Shown: positions 32,641-44,065, counted from the stretch's first letter. The stretch is 64,000 bases of DNA from Anthonomus grandis grandis (GCF_022605725.1 NC_065547.1:16533167-16597166), one strand, 5' to 3'. Numbers and translations are program-made. Notes: generated from the sequence alone by a model not told the origin.

Positions 32641-33021
32641 TACTTAGTTAGGGGTTTGTGGGTTAGTTTTTTCTTTTTTTGTTTTTTTTCAGACATTGGC
32701 TTACTGTATAGAAGTAAAATAGTTACTCTCGTGACCAATGCTTGCATGCATTGATTAGGGAGTTTTAATTGTAATATACACATGTAAACATTATTGGAGA
32801 TAATAAATTGTGTGTTGTTTTCAAGATAGGTATTTCTTTAATTTTATATTTTATCATCATTTTTCGTTTAAAATTGTTTATGTAACCAGTATTTATTTGT
32901 ACCATATCCTTTGTGATTTTTTGTCAAAAGATGCGTTCATTCTGATTCTGCAATAAAAAATGGTGATTTCCATTTAAAAAACATATTGATGACGTCATAT
33001 GTTTTTTTGAGTCACCCGCTG

Positions 33022-33270
33022 TAAGGGATTTCCTAGACCAGACGTACAACAACAGATGGATTGGTAGAGTTAGTCAAGTCCTTTGGCCAGCAAGATTACC
33101 TGTATTAACATATAGACTTGTTGGTCTCAGCTGAAATAATAGACGCGACTCCTGTGCCCACCAGAGAAGACCTAGTTGCCAGATTTTTGGTGGCATCTTG
33201 GGTCAACAGGTGTAGAAAGTGTGTGGAAATGCATGGAGAAAACTGTGAGTATATAGTTTTGGTTTAAAGT
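33022..33270 (+). pseudogene. Mariner relic, right piece
   Basis: It reads RDFLDQTYNNRWIGR, decayed WP-R, then EIIDATPVPTREDLVARFLV and NRCRKCVEMHGENCEYIV, the C-terminal tail of a mariner transposase. It continues the 28421-28507 piece. Confidence 0.6.
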
Positions 33271-34383
33271 ATTAGGAAATTGTTTATTTAAATTATTTAT
33301 TTATAGTAATGATATTGTATTTCTCGCTGAGCCAAAAAATGTTTTAAAGAACCCTTGTATACATTTTATTTTTTTACACAAAAGTTCTCTTTAGTTGAAA
33401 ATTTATAGAATATTTCGAAAGAAAAACTACAATTTTTTTTTTCAAAAAAAGAGTGGCGTACTGTTTTTGTCTCAAAAGTTTTTTTTTGTCCCTGAAAAAA
33501 TAAAATCACCTACAATTCTTCAAAAATTTATCTCGTTCAATGATATGTATCATTTGGAAACGCGGTGAAGATATGTTGAAAGGTTTCTTGAATTTTGTCA
33601 GTTCTATACACCCGAATATTATTTTAACATTAGAGAAAGAAAATGATAAGCTCCCGTTTTTTAGATCTTTTTTTAATCACAAAACAAAACAAGATTCGTC
33701 TTAAAATTTACATTACAATTACCTCGACAATAGATAATGTCATTAAATTTTTCTTAAATTATCCTACAGCATACACTCTAATAATAATAAGAAGCATTTA
33801 TACTCATTTACTTATTTTGTTAACATTTTCCTATACTTACTAACTATTTTTAAGAACGTACCTCTTTTAATTTCATTAAAAACTTTGAATAATTTATACA
33901 AACACCTCATTAATAATAAAGATCAAAGCGACCCTTTTTCAAAATCAACTCTATTTACATAGAACGCTCAAGCAGAAAAATCTCTACAAGAGTTTAGGAA
34001 CACATGACTTTAAATAATAAATAATAAAAGCTCTAATAAATCTCAAAATCCTGATATAGCGGATACAAAGTCTGCTTTTGCATTTTCTGACCTGCCAACA
34101 TTTCACCAATATATTAAATAATCTTGTACTACATGGGTGCTCCAAGAGTATTAGGCTTGATTTGTTGGAAAAGATGGAAATTACAAAGGCCCGATTGTAT
34201 CTTGTATTAATCACGTTTTTAACCTTGACCCATATTTAATTTTGACAACCTAAATTTATCACCACTGTAACAAAGTAACCAATGTAGCCTAGTGATGGAT
34301 GAACTCGAGATGGTAACCAATGACCACAATGAACTCATTGTGGTAATCTAACCTTATTTTATTGTGTATTTGTCTTTAATATA
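33271..34383. other. Intron sequence without supported gene
   Basis: AT-rich. Short open stretches (for example 33643-33843) are hydrophobic translations of AT-rich DNA. No repeat or domain is recognised. Confidence 0.35.
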
Positions 34384-36463
34384 CAGGGTGTCCCGAAATT
34401 ACATCGCAATATTTTACCAGCCGCATCTTTGTCTAAAAATTAGACAAAAAGTCCATATACAGTATGGTTCAAAAGTGCATCGTTTTTAAGTTACAGGGTG
34501 TTTTATGAATCATGTTAAAGATGGTTTTTTGTTAATATATCCGGAGCGCCTAGTTGTAATCTTTTGAAATTTTTAACATTTACTATTGGTTTTATTAAAC
34601 TAAATATAAACTGATATTGCAACTATTTTTGCCAAAATGTATACAGGGTCGTGTAAAATAAGTGGTCGGTAAAGTTTAAATTGTTAAAACTTTTTTTCTA
34701 GCAACTCCATGATAATTTTGGTATTAGAATTGAAAAGAACAAACATTTGTACATAAAAAAGGTGCTCTTGTCTAATTTCGATAGGAGCTTCCGTTTTCGA
34801 AAAAATCAATTATTAATAAATCATGAATTGGTATTAGTATTAGCGGCTGTCCGTGAGTATCGCCGAAGATTTGCCCTAAGACATGTTCCAGATCGTCAAG
34901 TTTTTATAAACACTCACCGAAATGTATGCAATAACGGAAGTTTTCAAAGAGCTCGTGGACAAGGCAGACCACAAAAAGATTATAATTTAGAAAATGTTTA
35001 TGTTTTTGAAGAAAATCCAGGGGCAAGTATAAGAAATGTGTCAAGAGCCACACATATCCGTCGCTCTATAGCCAGTAATTAAAAAAATTACTTATTGTTA
35101 CGATAGTAATTTAATTTTTATTAGATTGGAAGAATGCTAAGATCCCAAGGGTTACATCCGTTTCATTACCAGCGGGTCGAAGATTTAGAGCCAGACGATT
35201 TTCCGTTGAGGATCCAATTTTGTCAATGGGTAATTAATAATCCAAACTTAATTCCTTCCATTTTATGGACGGACGAAGCCACTTTCACACGAAATGGTTC
35301 ATTTAACATGCATAATATGCATTTTTGGGCAGATCAAAATCCAAGAGCCATAAGGCGTAGTAATTTTCAAAGAAGGTTTTCGGTAAATTTGTAGGCGGGA
35401 ATAATCGGGGACCAACTTATTGGCCCGATAGAATTACCCAATCGGCTAACTTAAACGAGAATTATCTTCATATGCTGGAAAATAATCTTGTGGAGCTTCT
35501 GGAAGAACTTTCTCTTATCTTACGCCAAAACATGATTTTTCAACAAGCGCCTGCTCATTTTAGTCGCAGTATGCGTGAGTGGATGAATAACCATTTTCCT
35601 GAACGTTGGATTGGTCGAGGTGGTCCTATAAATTGGCCTCCTCGATCTCCAGATCTAACTTCGTTAGATTATTATTTATGGGGACATTTAAATGAGTTGG
35701 TATATGCCGTGGAGATAAATACCCGTGAACAACTGATGCAAAGGATTAATTGGGCTGTTAATGAAATAAAGAGAAATCAATTTTTTGTTTTAAGGGCTAC
35801 TCGCGTAATAACGCGTAGGGCAAGATTGTATCTTCAGCAAAATGGAAACCACTTTGAAGATTTGTTGTAATTTGTGCTTTTTTGTTTGGTGTTTTTATGT
35901 TTTTTTTCACGTAATAAATTAATTGTTCCTTTTTTTACCTATTCAATTACATTAAAAAAAAAACAATTGAACTCGAAAAACAATTTTTGATCTTAAATAA
36001 AGTATTTTTGATAGTCTTAGGTCATGTTTATCCCCAACATTTACATCTAATTTTTTCGAAAACGGAAGCTTCTATCGAAATTAGATAAGAGCACCTTTTT
36101 TATGTAAAAATATTTGTTCTTTTCAATTCTAATACAAAAATTATCACGGAGTTGCTAGAAAAAAAGTTTTAACAATTTAAACTTTACCGACCACTTAGTT
36201 TACACGACCCTGTATACATTTTGGCAAAAATGGTTGCAATATCAGTTTTTAATAAAACCAATAGTAAATGTTGAAAATTTCAAAAGATTACAACTAGGCG
36301 TTCCGGATATATTAACAAAAAACCATCTTTAACATGATTCATAAAACACCCTGTAACTTAAAAACGATGCACTTTTTAACCATACTGTATATGGACTTTT
36401 TGTCTTATTTTTAGACAAAGATGCGGCTGGTAAAATATTGCGATGTAATTTCGGGACACCCTG
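34384..36463 (+). mobile_element. Mariner-like element MLE-6 with about 425 bp TIRs
   Basis: TA/CAGGGTGTCCCGAAATTACA on the left and the mirror ending GGGACACCCTG/TA on the right. Inverted arms run 34384 to about 34810 and about 36040 to 36463 and contain further CAGGGTG and CAGGGTCGTG blocks. 2080 bp. The transposase is broken. Confidence 0.85.
34822..35870 (+). pseudogene. Mariner transposase of MLE-6, broken
   Basis: The N-terminus reads HELVLVLAAVREYRRRFALR, HVPDRQVFINTHRNVCNNGS, ENPGASIRNVSRATHIRRS. A 50 bp AT-rich segment bounded by GTAATT and TTATTAG (about 35072-35124) may be an intron. The continuation is MLRSQGLHPFHYQRVEDLEP, SILWTDEATFTRNGSFNMHN (first Asp), a stop at 35392, a frame change, then MIFQQAPAHFSRSMREWMNN where the H-D-G of the second catalytic site is deleted, and PPRSPDLTSLDYYLWGHLNE (third Asp). 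It is catalytically dead. Confidence 0.75.
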
Positions 36464-36677
36464 TATACTGTTTGTTTTTTCCACTAATTTTTATTTGAGC
36501 TTTTCAAACAGCTTTAACCTCAAAATAGAAAATTTTTATTAGGAGGTGGTTTTAGAAGTATAAATATTTTATATTTCATTAATCGTTATCAATAATAATG
36601 TAATCAACATAATACAGTCCGTTTGTCTGTGACTTTTTGTTTTTATTTTGTTTTGTATTAAATTCAAAGTTGCTTAC
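36464..36677. other. Intron end before exon 5
   Basis: AT-rich sequence between MLE-6 and the donor of exon 5. No feature is seen. Confidence 0.3.
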
Positions 36678-36851
36678 CTGAACTTATTCTTACTCCGGAT
36701 TCTTTGACGCACACCTTGTCCACCTCATATTTGGAAGGCTCATCCACGTAGACTCGCCTGGGGTAGCGGTAGATCACGTGGTAACTATCTTCCAGGGAAA
36801 CTGGAGGTTTTGTCCACTTCTTCGGGTGGGAGACTATTAACTCTTCAGCAT
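36678..36851 (-). CDS. Host gene, exon 5
   Basis: A 174 bp exon. The acceptor is CACTTTGCAG and the donor CAG/GTAAGC. Its first two bases complete an Asp codon with the exon at 36905-37428 across a 53 bp intron, and its last base pairs in phase with the exon starting at 11628. It reads AEELIVSHPKKWTKPPVSLE then YHVIYRYPRRVYVDEPSKYE. The aromatic/basic YHVIYRYPRR stretch echoes YYHVYSINGP in exon 2, so the protein may hold two related short motifs. The function is unknown. Confidence 0.87.
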
Positions 36852-36904
36852 CTGCAAAGTGATGGTTCAATGTTTGTTTTCGTTTAGATATGGACAAACT
36901 GCAC

Positions 36905-37428
36905 CTTCTGGAATTATGACTGCTTTCTCAGGAGAAGTTTCTTGAGAGACTGGCACCAGGGCTGCGGATTCTTCTTGCTTTGACTCGATTGCAGCGAGTT
37001 GTCGCTCTGATCTAAACCTGGGGCTTCTGGCGGTTTTTATTAGCAGCTGAATGAACTTGGTTTTCAGCTTCATTTTCACTTCCTTGCTGGCGTTTTCGAT
37101 GGTGGGGTGGCTTCTTACCAGAGAGTCAAAGTCATGTTCCAGTGCATCCTGGGGCTGCTCCAGAGTCACATCCTCTACAAGTGAGCTTTTTAATTTTAAG
37201 TTCTTAATAAAACTTTCTTCTTTCTTACCATGGGGTTCTTGGTTAGCTTCTGAGGCCTCTACAGGGCCTTTTTCCAGATATTTTTTCTCTGGCATGGGGA
37301 TTTTTAGTTTGCCTTTTTTTATGTGCTCCACCAAGGTGGGGTAAGTGATCTTTTTGGTGGGCGGCGGGGGCATAAACATTTTCATGTGGTACTTCTTTCT
37401 GTGCTTTTCTTCCAGCTCTTTGATGCGC
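36905..37428 (-). CDS. Host gene, exon 4
   Basis: A 524 bp exon with acceptor CATCTAG and a donor G/GTGCAG, an unusual but usable 5' splice site. It continues an Arg codon from exon 3 (CG+G) and reads RIKELEEKHRKKYHMKMFMP, then PPPTKKITYPTLVEHIKKGK, a Glu/Lys linker, FDSLVRSHPTIENASKEVKM and a basic stretch TKFIQLLIKTARSPRFRSER. The segments look like amphipathic helices with proline-rich linkers. The GTGCAG donor is the weakest splice call in the gene. Phase and frame support it. Confidence 0.85.
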
Positions 37429-37486
37429 CTAGATGAATTAAAATGGTCAGAGAATAATATGAAAAAAATAAATTGAGTTTTCTTAC

Positions 37487-37659
37487 CGTTCTGCTGATTC
37501 TTGTCGTATCTTATACCGTCTGTTTATTTTAAGGGTGTGTTTGATGGTGTGGGTGGGGTAGCGGATAGAGCCGTTTGAATCCGCCTTTTGGAATTTTTTC
37601 TTGTTAAATTGTTTTAGATAGGCCTCGTTTACGGCAGTTCCTGCTTTACTGGGTCTGTG
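37487..37659 (-). CDS. Host gene, exon 3
   Basis: A 173 bp exon with acceptor AATATTATAG and donor ACG/GTAAGA. It starts in phase 0 with HRPSKAGTAVNEAYLKQFNK and continues KKKFQKADSNGSIRYPTHT, KHTLKINRRYKIRQESAE. It is strongly basic. The intron on its 5' side (37660-57564) is about 19.9 kb and holds Sailor, mariner and other TEs; the one on its 3' side is 58 bp. No domain is recognised. Confidence 0.85.
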
Positions 37660-38162
37660 CTATAATATTACTTAAAAGGTTTGTACCAGACATCGTAAAT
37701 TTATGATTTTTATCAATTTTTCAAAAAAGTTTCGAATTTGTGAATTTTTGGTGAAACTTGTGAAATACAAATTTTACATTTTTTCTTCTCAAAAATTTTG
37801 ACCAAATTTTCAAAATTGTTTTTATTAATTCCAAAAAATTTAAAAACCGCCAAAAATACTCCAAAAAGTTTTAAACATGTTTAATGTCTAAATGTCCTAT
37901 ACCTTATCTTCAATTCTTTAGGAAATAACTATTCAAAATGTGTGCTGTAAATATGGTGTCAGTTTCAAAATCCGACAAATCCGTTACGACTAATCCCAGC
38001 GCGCTAAAAAGTTCCGCCTCTATTAGGCGCTATTCGAGTTATTGTTATTTCAGTGTTTTTTAGAAGCTCAAAAAAGTTGCATATTATTCGTTTCTTATAT
38101 TTCTATATAAAGTTTAAGTTTATATAACTTGTGTTGTTTGTGTGTGAAATTAAAACAATATT
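37660..38162. other. Intron sequence next to exon 3
   Basis: AT-rich. No coding or repeat signature is recognised until the broken gene that follows. Confidence 0.3.
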
Positions 38163-38467
38163 ATGAACGAATCGGTCGGAGATAAACCTAAGCCAGTAAC
38201 ACCTGATATAGCTCGAAAACGTGCTGCTCGGCGAACGGTTTGAAAAAGAATAGTGCAAAAAAATGAAAAGTAATCAAACCATTTTTATTGTTTAATAAAA
38301 CCTCAAACGAATTTATTTTTAATTAGATGCAAAGCCCATGATTTACCATCACGTCTAAACTGCCAACATACGACAAAATCTTATAGATACAGTGAGTTGT
38401 TAATGCGTGATGTAAAAGACTTTCCCCAATACTTTTATTCGTATAAAGACAAATAATAATTTGAGAA

Positions 38468-38723
38468 GTTGAAAAGTTAGTAGGGGAAGTCTTTTCTCGA
38501 CAAATAAAATGCTAATCTTCTTATTTCAGGAGTTATGCATTTCGGCAAGTTTTATTGCCAACATCAGACTCTAAAATTGGGTTACTTAACACTTACACAA
38601 ATTCTAAACAATAACAATAAGGTCATTGCCGGTCATTGAACACTTGCCGAAATGCATAACTCCTGAAATTAGAGGATTAGCATTATATTTGTGATGAAAA
38701 GACTTCCCCTACTAACTTTTCAA
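38468..38723. repeat. Foldback element inside the broken gene
   Basis: Arm 38468-38551 (TTGAAAAGTTAGTAGGGGAA through TTTCAGGAGTTATGCATTTC) is mirrored at 38643-38723, with about 90 bp between. The ends and target duplication are not clear. It is non-coding and lies between two conserved pieces of the ESHYCR gene. Confidence 0.7.
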
Positions 38724-39185
38724 TTTTATATTGACTCCACTTCAAAATGGACTTCTTGCTTAAATAATAATTTTATAATAAAGTTTTATGAGACCAGAAA
38801 TATTGAATGACCCGGGCGTACGGCAAATGTAAATTACAGAACATCCTATTCAATTAAATAATATGTTGGCCTTAGAGATTCTGCTAAGCGACAACCTGTT
38901 AGCCAAAAGGCATTTTTAAGTATTTTAAAAGTAAAAAAGGACAGAGTGCTTAGTGTACTGAAACAGTTTTATGAAGGACAACACGATGTTTTATGAAGTT
39001 CATAGAACCGTTTCACACGTTTTATGATGGCACGAGAAAATAGGGGTGGTGATATCAAGTCTAAAAATTTTACTGAAAAAAATCTGTGATCAAAAGTTAA
39101 TAGAAGAATGTAAAAGTATCGAATCTCATTATTGTAGGAGAAGAACCAGTCGCACCTTCCGATTTAAATATCGAAAAAATGTATA

Positions 39186-40922
39186 CAGTGTGGTGACTTT
39201 AACTGGAATAAATTCAGTTGAAACTAATCAAATTTTATCTCGCAAAATTCCTGAGACTCGTCGATTTTTGTTTATTTTTCTTCACATTTCAAGATAGTTT
39301 TTATATTGTTTCACCTACAGGGGAGGGTCCAAATTAACCCAAACTTTTTTTTCAAATGGAAAGCCACTTTTTTTAAACTCTCATTGAAAAGAGCCCTTTT
39401 TCCTGATTAAATTGCCTTATTTACTTTTGTGATCACCTAAAGGAGAAATACGAAAAAAAAAAAATTAAAACTATTAAATTATTAAAAGTCTCGAAATATT
39501 TTGTGTTGGTAAATTTTTGGCGTGTTTGTTTTTTTTATTGGTATCGAGACATTTCCTGACATTGTTGTAGTGTCACTGTTAAAGTGAATTTCAACCAGTT
39601 ATTAAATAAGTTAACTTATATTGAAAAAAATGCCTTATTTATCCGAATCCCACAAGATTGAAATCTTAATGATGATTGCTTATGGGGACAGAAGTCATAC
39701 TCAGCTAGAGGTTGTCCACTTATTCAGGCAGAAATATCCAGATTTGCCACCTATTAACCAAGGTACGGTTAGTAAAATCGAAAGCAGATTTCGAGAACTT
39801 GGGCACGTGAGGGATGTTCCAAGACAACGGTCTTCTAAAATCGATGAAAACACTCAATTAAATGTATTATTAGCGATGGAAGAAAATCCGGTAACTGCAG
39901 CCAGAAGAGTAGCTCGCGAAAACTCTATTCATCATAAATCTGTGCTAAAAAAATTAAAAAGTGCAAACAAATGACCTTATAAAATGCAACCCGTTCAAGA
40001 GTTATTGGAAGACGATCCAGATCGCAGTGTTCAGTTCTGTGAATTAATGATGAACGCCATTGACGAAAATCGCATATCTTCGGAGTGAATCCTTTTTTCT
40101 GATGAGGCTACATTCACCCTAAATGGCCATGTTAATAAGCAGAACTGTCGCTACTGGTCTGACGAGAACCCACACTGGGTAAGGGAAACTAATACACAAT
40201 ATCCCCAGAAAACTAATGTTTGGGCTGGCATAATTGGCAGGCAAGTTATAGGGTCCATATTCTTCAAGGATACTTTAACTGGGGAAAGATATCTAGAATT
40301 TCTTGAACATGAACTAGTTCCAGTCTTACGTGCCTTATATCCGAGTCAGTTCGATCCATATTTGTATAATGAAAAAATCTGGATGCAACAAGATGGTGCT
40401 CCCCCACATTATGCCCGTATGTACGCCAGTATTTAGATGACAATTTTCCAAACAGATAGATTGGTAGAAGGGGTGCAATCGAGTGGCCGGCACGTTCTCC
40501 CGATCTCACCCCACTTGATTTTTTTCTGTAGGGACATTTGAAAAGTCAAATTTATATGAGTAAACCAGGAAGCCTAGACGAACTCAAAGAACGTATTAGG
40601 CAAGAAATCCGACAAATATCTCCAGAAGTGTTAGAAAATGTCAGAAACGAATTTTATTGTTTCTCCTTTAGATAATCACAAAAGTAAATAGGGCAATTTA
40701 ATCAAGAAAAAGGGCTCTTTTCAATGAGAGTTTAAAAAAAGTGGCTTTCCATTTGAAAAAAAAAGTTGGGGTTAATTTGGACCCCCCCCTGTAGGTGAAA
40801 AAATATAAAAAATATCTTGAAATGTGAAAAAAATAAACAAAAATCGACGGGTCTCAGGAATTTTGCGAGATAAATTTTGATTAGTTTTAACTGAATTTAT
40901 TCCAGTTAAAGTCACCACACTG
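39186..40922 (+). mobile_element. Mariner-like element MLE-7 (about 260 bp TIRs)
   Basis: TA/CAGTGTGGTGACTTTAACTG on the left and the mirror ending CACCACACTG/TA on the right. The arms (to about 39440 and from about 40665) include the ACAGGGGAGGGTCC-type block and its complement with a C-run. It was inserted at a TA in the broken ESHYCR gene, whose reading continues on both sides. Confidence 0.82.
39630..40674 (+). pseudogene. Mariner transposase of MLE-7, broken
   Basis: It reads MPYLSESHKIEILMMIAYGD, HLFRQKYPDLPPINQGTVSK, RVARENSIHHKSVLKKLKS, a stop, a further stop at 40088, ILFSDEATFTLNGHVNKQNC (first Asp), TNVWAGIIGRQVIGSIFFKD, IWMQQDGAPPHYARM (second Asp), a frame change, then RSPDLTPLDFFL with a stop in place of the LWG Trp (third Asp kept), and LKSQIYMSKPGSLDELKERI. 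Several stops; inactive. It is a relative of MLE-5. Confidence 0.78.
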
Positions 40923-41254
40923 TAGACAGTACTCTAAGGAAGCATGTGTGCGTTGCAGTAAAGAAAAGTTATTTTCGACATTTTCAATACGTACTACAGT
41001 ATTGGCTTTAGTTTCCCGATAACTGATGCTTGCTCCACCTGCCTTCAATTGGCGGAGATTGGTCGAAGTGGAAAAAAAAATTGAGTTAAAAAAATCAATT
41101 AATAACTGAGAAACGAATACATACTAATAAGAGCAAAAGCGTTTTATAACTTACAGAAGAAAAAGAGGGCCTGAAGACAATATCTTTTGACTGCCAAAAA
41201 TCAGGCAATGCCAAGAGTTCCAGATCAGTCAGTTTACTATAATAGACAGCTATA

Positions 41255-43329
41255 CAGGGTGTTATTTAAGTACGTAGCCAAACTCCAGGAGGTGATTTTA
41301 TAAGTAATTTTAAGATGAAAAGTTCACATAAACATATGTCCAGAAATGCTTAATTTTCAGGATACTGGGTGTTAAACTCTTTTTTAAAAATCGATTTTTC
41401 CTAAATATGTTAATAAGCTTTTAGTTGATTTTGTTCAAATTTAACAGTAATAGAAAGATTCAAAGATAGAAGATAAAAAGATTCTATTAAGGGCAGTAAA
41501 AGGCTAATTTAGCCCCAATTAGATTAAAATTATTAAGTGGCATCCCGGAAGACACCCTAACCAATATTTTTGACAAAAAAATTATGCGCCACAGACTTTT
41601 TTCAATGTTTTTATTTGTTTCGAATTAGTTTCTTAGAGTTTCTTCTCCTGAGTTTCTTACATAGGTATCTCTCTTTGCGAGATAAAAATTAAAAGCACTT
41701 TATTGCATGTCCCCGGGAAAAGAACATAATAAAATATTAGAACCATTAAACTAACTAAGCAATGAAAATTAGACGCTTAATCGTCGCTTGAATGTTTTCG
41801 CACAGATTAAAACTAATTTCGATAAGACAAATTAACATAAAATAATCGCATTACGTAATAATTTATAACAGCAAAATTTTAAAAGTAACAAAAAATAAGA
41901 GTGGCATGGAAGGAAAAACAATTACTATTCAAACAAATCTGACTTTGACATAACTTACTTAAAACAGTGCATACTTAACGATTGAAATTATTTGAAGTGT
42001 TTCGAAGCTAATAAAATATTGGAAAATAGTTCAATTTACAAACACAGAAATGTCCGATATGCATTTTGTTTATGGAATAGCTGAAGGTAATTCTAGAGCG
42101 GTTAGGCGCATTTATCAAAAAAGATACCCTCAGCGCATTATACCAAATAGACAAACATTTGTGAGAATACATCAAAGGCTGTGCGAATCAGGCATATTTC
42201 AAAGGTCGGATGCTGTAATTGGGAGACCGGCCGCAGTAAGAACAGTGGAGATTGAGCAAGCGGTTTTACATGAAGTTGAGCATAGCCCCGATAGAAGTAT
42301 ACGCAATTCAAGATTCTACAAGTATACGCAAAATTGCTGAACAATTAAATATTTCTGAATTTACTGTATGGCAGATTTTAAGAGAATATCAGCTGTATCC
42401 TTACCACATACAGCGTTGTTCAAGCGTTATTACCCGCCGATTTTCTCCAACGAGTTGTTTACTGTAATTGGCTTGCAACAACAGGTAGCGTTTCCAAGAG
42501 TTCTATCCGGTATTTTATTTACCGATAAAGCGTGTTTTTCCCGAAATTCAATTATGAACTTTCACAATAATCCTATCTGGGCTGAAGAAAATCCCCATGC
42601 GGTTACAGAAGTTAATTTTCAGTAACAGTTTTCCGTAAATGTTTGGGTTGGTATTGGATCTCATTGGACCTAATTTTTTACCCCCAAGATGAAATGGTCA
42701 AGAATATCGTAATTTTTTGGAATTATATTTAATTTGGGACTATTAGAAAATGTTCCACTAGAACTAAGAGGAGCCACATTAGCTCATGCATGATGGGGCT
42801 TCACCTCACTTCAGCATAGTATCTCGCCAATTTCTAGATGCAACTTTTGGAGAAAACTCCGGATTTAGATTTTAGATTTTTTTCATTGAGGGCATTTAAA
42901 GTCCTTCGTTTACAAAACTCCATTCAGCACTGAAGAAGAATTAACCCAACGAATACGGGATTCATGTGATCAGATAAGACATCTACGCCGGGAATATTTC
43001 AACGAGTTCGGCAATAAATGTTCAGACGAGCTAATGTTTGCATTGAGCTTGAAGGAGAGCGTTTTCAGCAACTATTATAGGTCTGGTCTTATTTATTGTT
43101 AATTTTTTTTATCGAAATAAAAGTTTAAGGGTAAAACTAAAAATGTTTTTTTTTTTTAATTTGAACAAAATCGACTGAAAGCTTATTAAGATAAATAAAA
43201 AAAAAATGATTTTTAAAAAAAGTTTGACACTCCGTATCTTGAAAATGAAGCAGTTTTGGACCTATGTTTATGTGAACTTTTCATCTTTAAATTACTTATA
43301 GAATCTCCTGAGTATATAATAACACCCTG
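41255..43329 (+). mobile_element. Mariner-like element MLE-8
   Basis: TA/CAGGGTGTTATTTAAGTACG on the left; the right end is the diverged mirror ending AACACCCTG/TA. The inverted arms are about 200 bp (GAAAAGTTCACATAAACATA and its complement). It was inserted at a TA in the ESHYCR gene between RQLY and YNFAAV. It has a long 5' segment of nearly 600 bp without coding signal before the transposase. Confidence 0.8.
42050..43080 (+). pseudogene. Mariner transposase of MLE-8, broken
   Basis: It reads MSDMHFVYGIAEGNSRAVRR, IYQKRYPQRIIPNRQTFVRI, RLCESGIFQRSDAVIGRPAA, a frame change, STSIRKIAEQLNISEFTVWQ (second HTH), ILREYQLYPYHIQR, GILFTDKACFSRNSIMNFHN (the D-E pair is D-K here), GASPHFS-like second site with the catalytic Asp changed, then a short DFFH-GHLKSFVYKT block and ISRVFQRVRQ-like tail. 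It is heavily decayed. Confidence 0.7.
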
Positions 43330-44065
43330 TATACCTATAATTTTGCTGCAGTGACAGGTACTTCACATGATCCCGTTTCAAAAAACAATGTGTTTTTATA
43401 TTCATAATCTGAGTCAATGATTGCCAGCGCGGTTTTTCACAAGATCTGCAATACAAACTTTAGGGGCTTTTATACTGTACGCTTGATAGCAGATGGATGT
43501 GGGGGGACAAAGATGTGCACAAAATGGTTAGGTGTAGATGACAACTGGCTGTGAGAAAAACCTGGAACTTACATTCCCTGTGGCTGGTCACTCGTTTATT
43601 CCTCAAGACAAGGTTTTTGCACGCATAGAAAAAGTTATTAAGAAAAAATGATACCATAGTACTTCCACAAGAGTATCTTACAATATTTAAAGAACATGGA
43701 ACCGTTTATATATTAATTGGGTTGTTTATAACTGGAAAAAGGATACCCAAAATTCAGTCAAACCTCCTGCTCAGTGGCATTTTAAATGCAATATGTCTAA
43801 AAGATTTTTCCTAAGGAGAGCAGAGACCAAGGCAATAACAGTTCGAGGTGAACAATCCTACAGGTCGGATCTTGGTGCCTACCAATCGGTTTTCAAAAAA
43901 GGAAGTCAGCAGCAAGTATCCTACAACCAATCGTATTAAGTGGTGTACGTCCTAGTAAGGAGAAGCTGCAGGACGTAAAGACGTGAACACGTGAATACGA
44001 CCTGTTAGAAAAACACTGGGGAGAAAATTGGCAAGCAACAAAAGCATTAAAATACTTCTGATGTT

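Larger units (their letters stand above)
30508..32823 (+). mobile_element. Non-LTR retrotransposon fragment inside MLE-5
   Basis: It begins ahead of the RT fingers and ends after the ORF2 C-terminus and a 3' UTR at the inner edge of the MLE-5 right arm. It is itself interrupted by a Harbinger-type element at 31312-32272. Confidence 0.65.
28508..33021 (+). mobile_element. Mariner-like element MLE-5 carrying nested insertions
   Basis: The left end is TA/CAGGGTGACTAAACAAAGAT and the right end is its diverged mirror ending GAGTCACCCGCTG/TA. The inverted arms are about 190 bp (28508-28700 and 32824-33021; shared TGACGTCAT and AAATACCTATC). Its own sequence is only about 1.4 kb: 28508-29435, 30194-30507 and 32824-33021. 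The rest is an LTR-retrotransposon piece and a non-LTR piece. The 3' end of the transposase is lost at the second insertion. Confidence 0.78.
38163..44065 (+). pseudogene. Broken multicopy transposon-like gene (ESHYCR motif), split by three insertions
   Basis: Plus-strand pieces in order: MNESVGDKPKPVTPDIARKR (38163, weakest link), CKAHDLPSRLNCQ (38330), RQPVSQKAFLSILKVKKDRV and LSVLKQFYEGQHDVL (38891-39000), IEECKSIESHYCRRRTSRTF (39100-39160), then after MLE-7 YSKEACVRCSKEKLFSTF, KAFYNLQKKKR and MPRVPDQSVYYNRQLY (to 41254), then after MLE-8 YNFAAVTGTSHDPVSKNNVF, FHKICNTNFRGFYTVRLIAD, GCGGTKM, KWLGVDDNW, FPVAGHSFIPQD-like sequence, LRRAETKAITVRGEQSYRSD, SGVRPSKEKLQDVK and LLEKHWGENWQ to 44065. 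From memory this resembles an uncharacterised insect multicopy protein family with ESHYCR and RL-ADGC motifs that may be a DNA-transposon protein. Many stops and frameshifts are present. Continuity across both mariner insertions is the main support. Confidence 0.6.
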
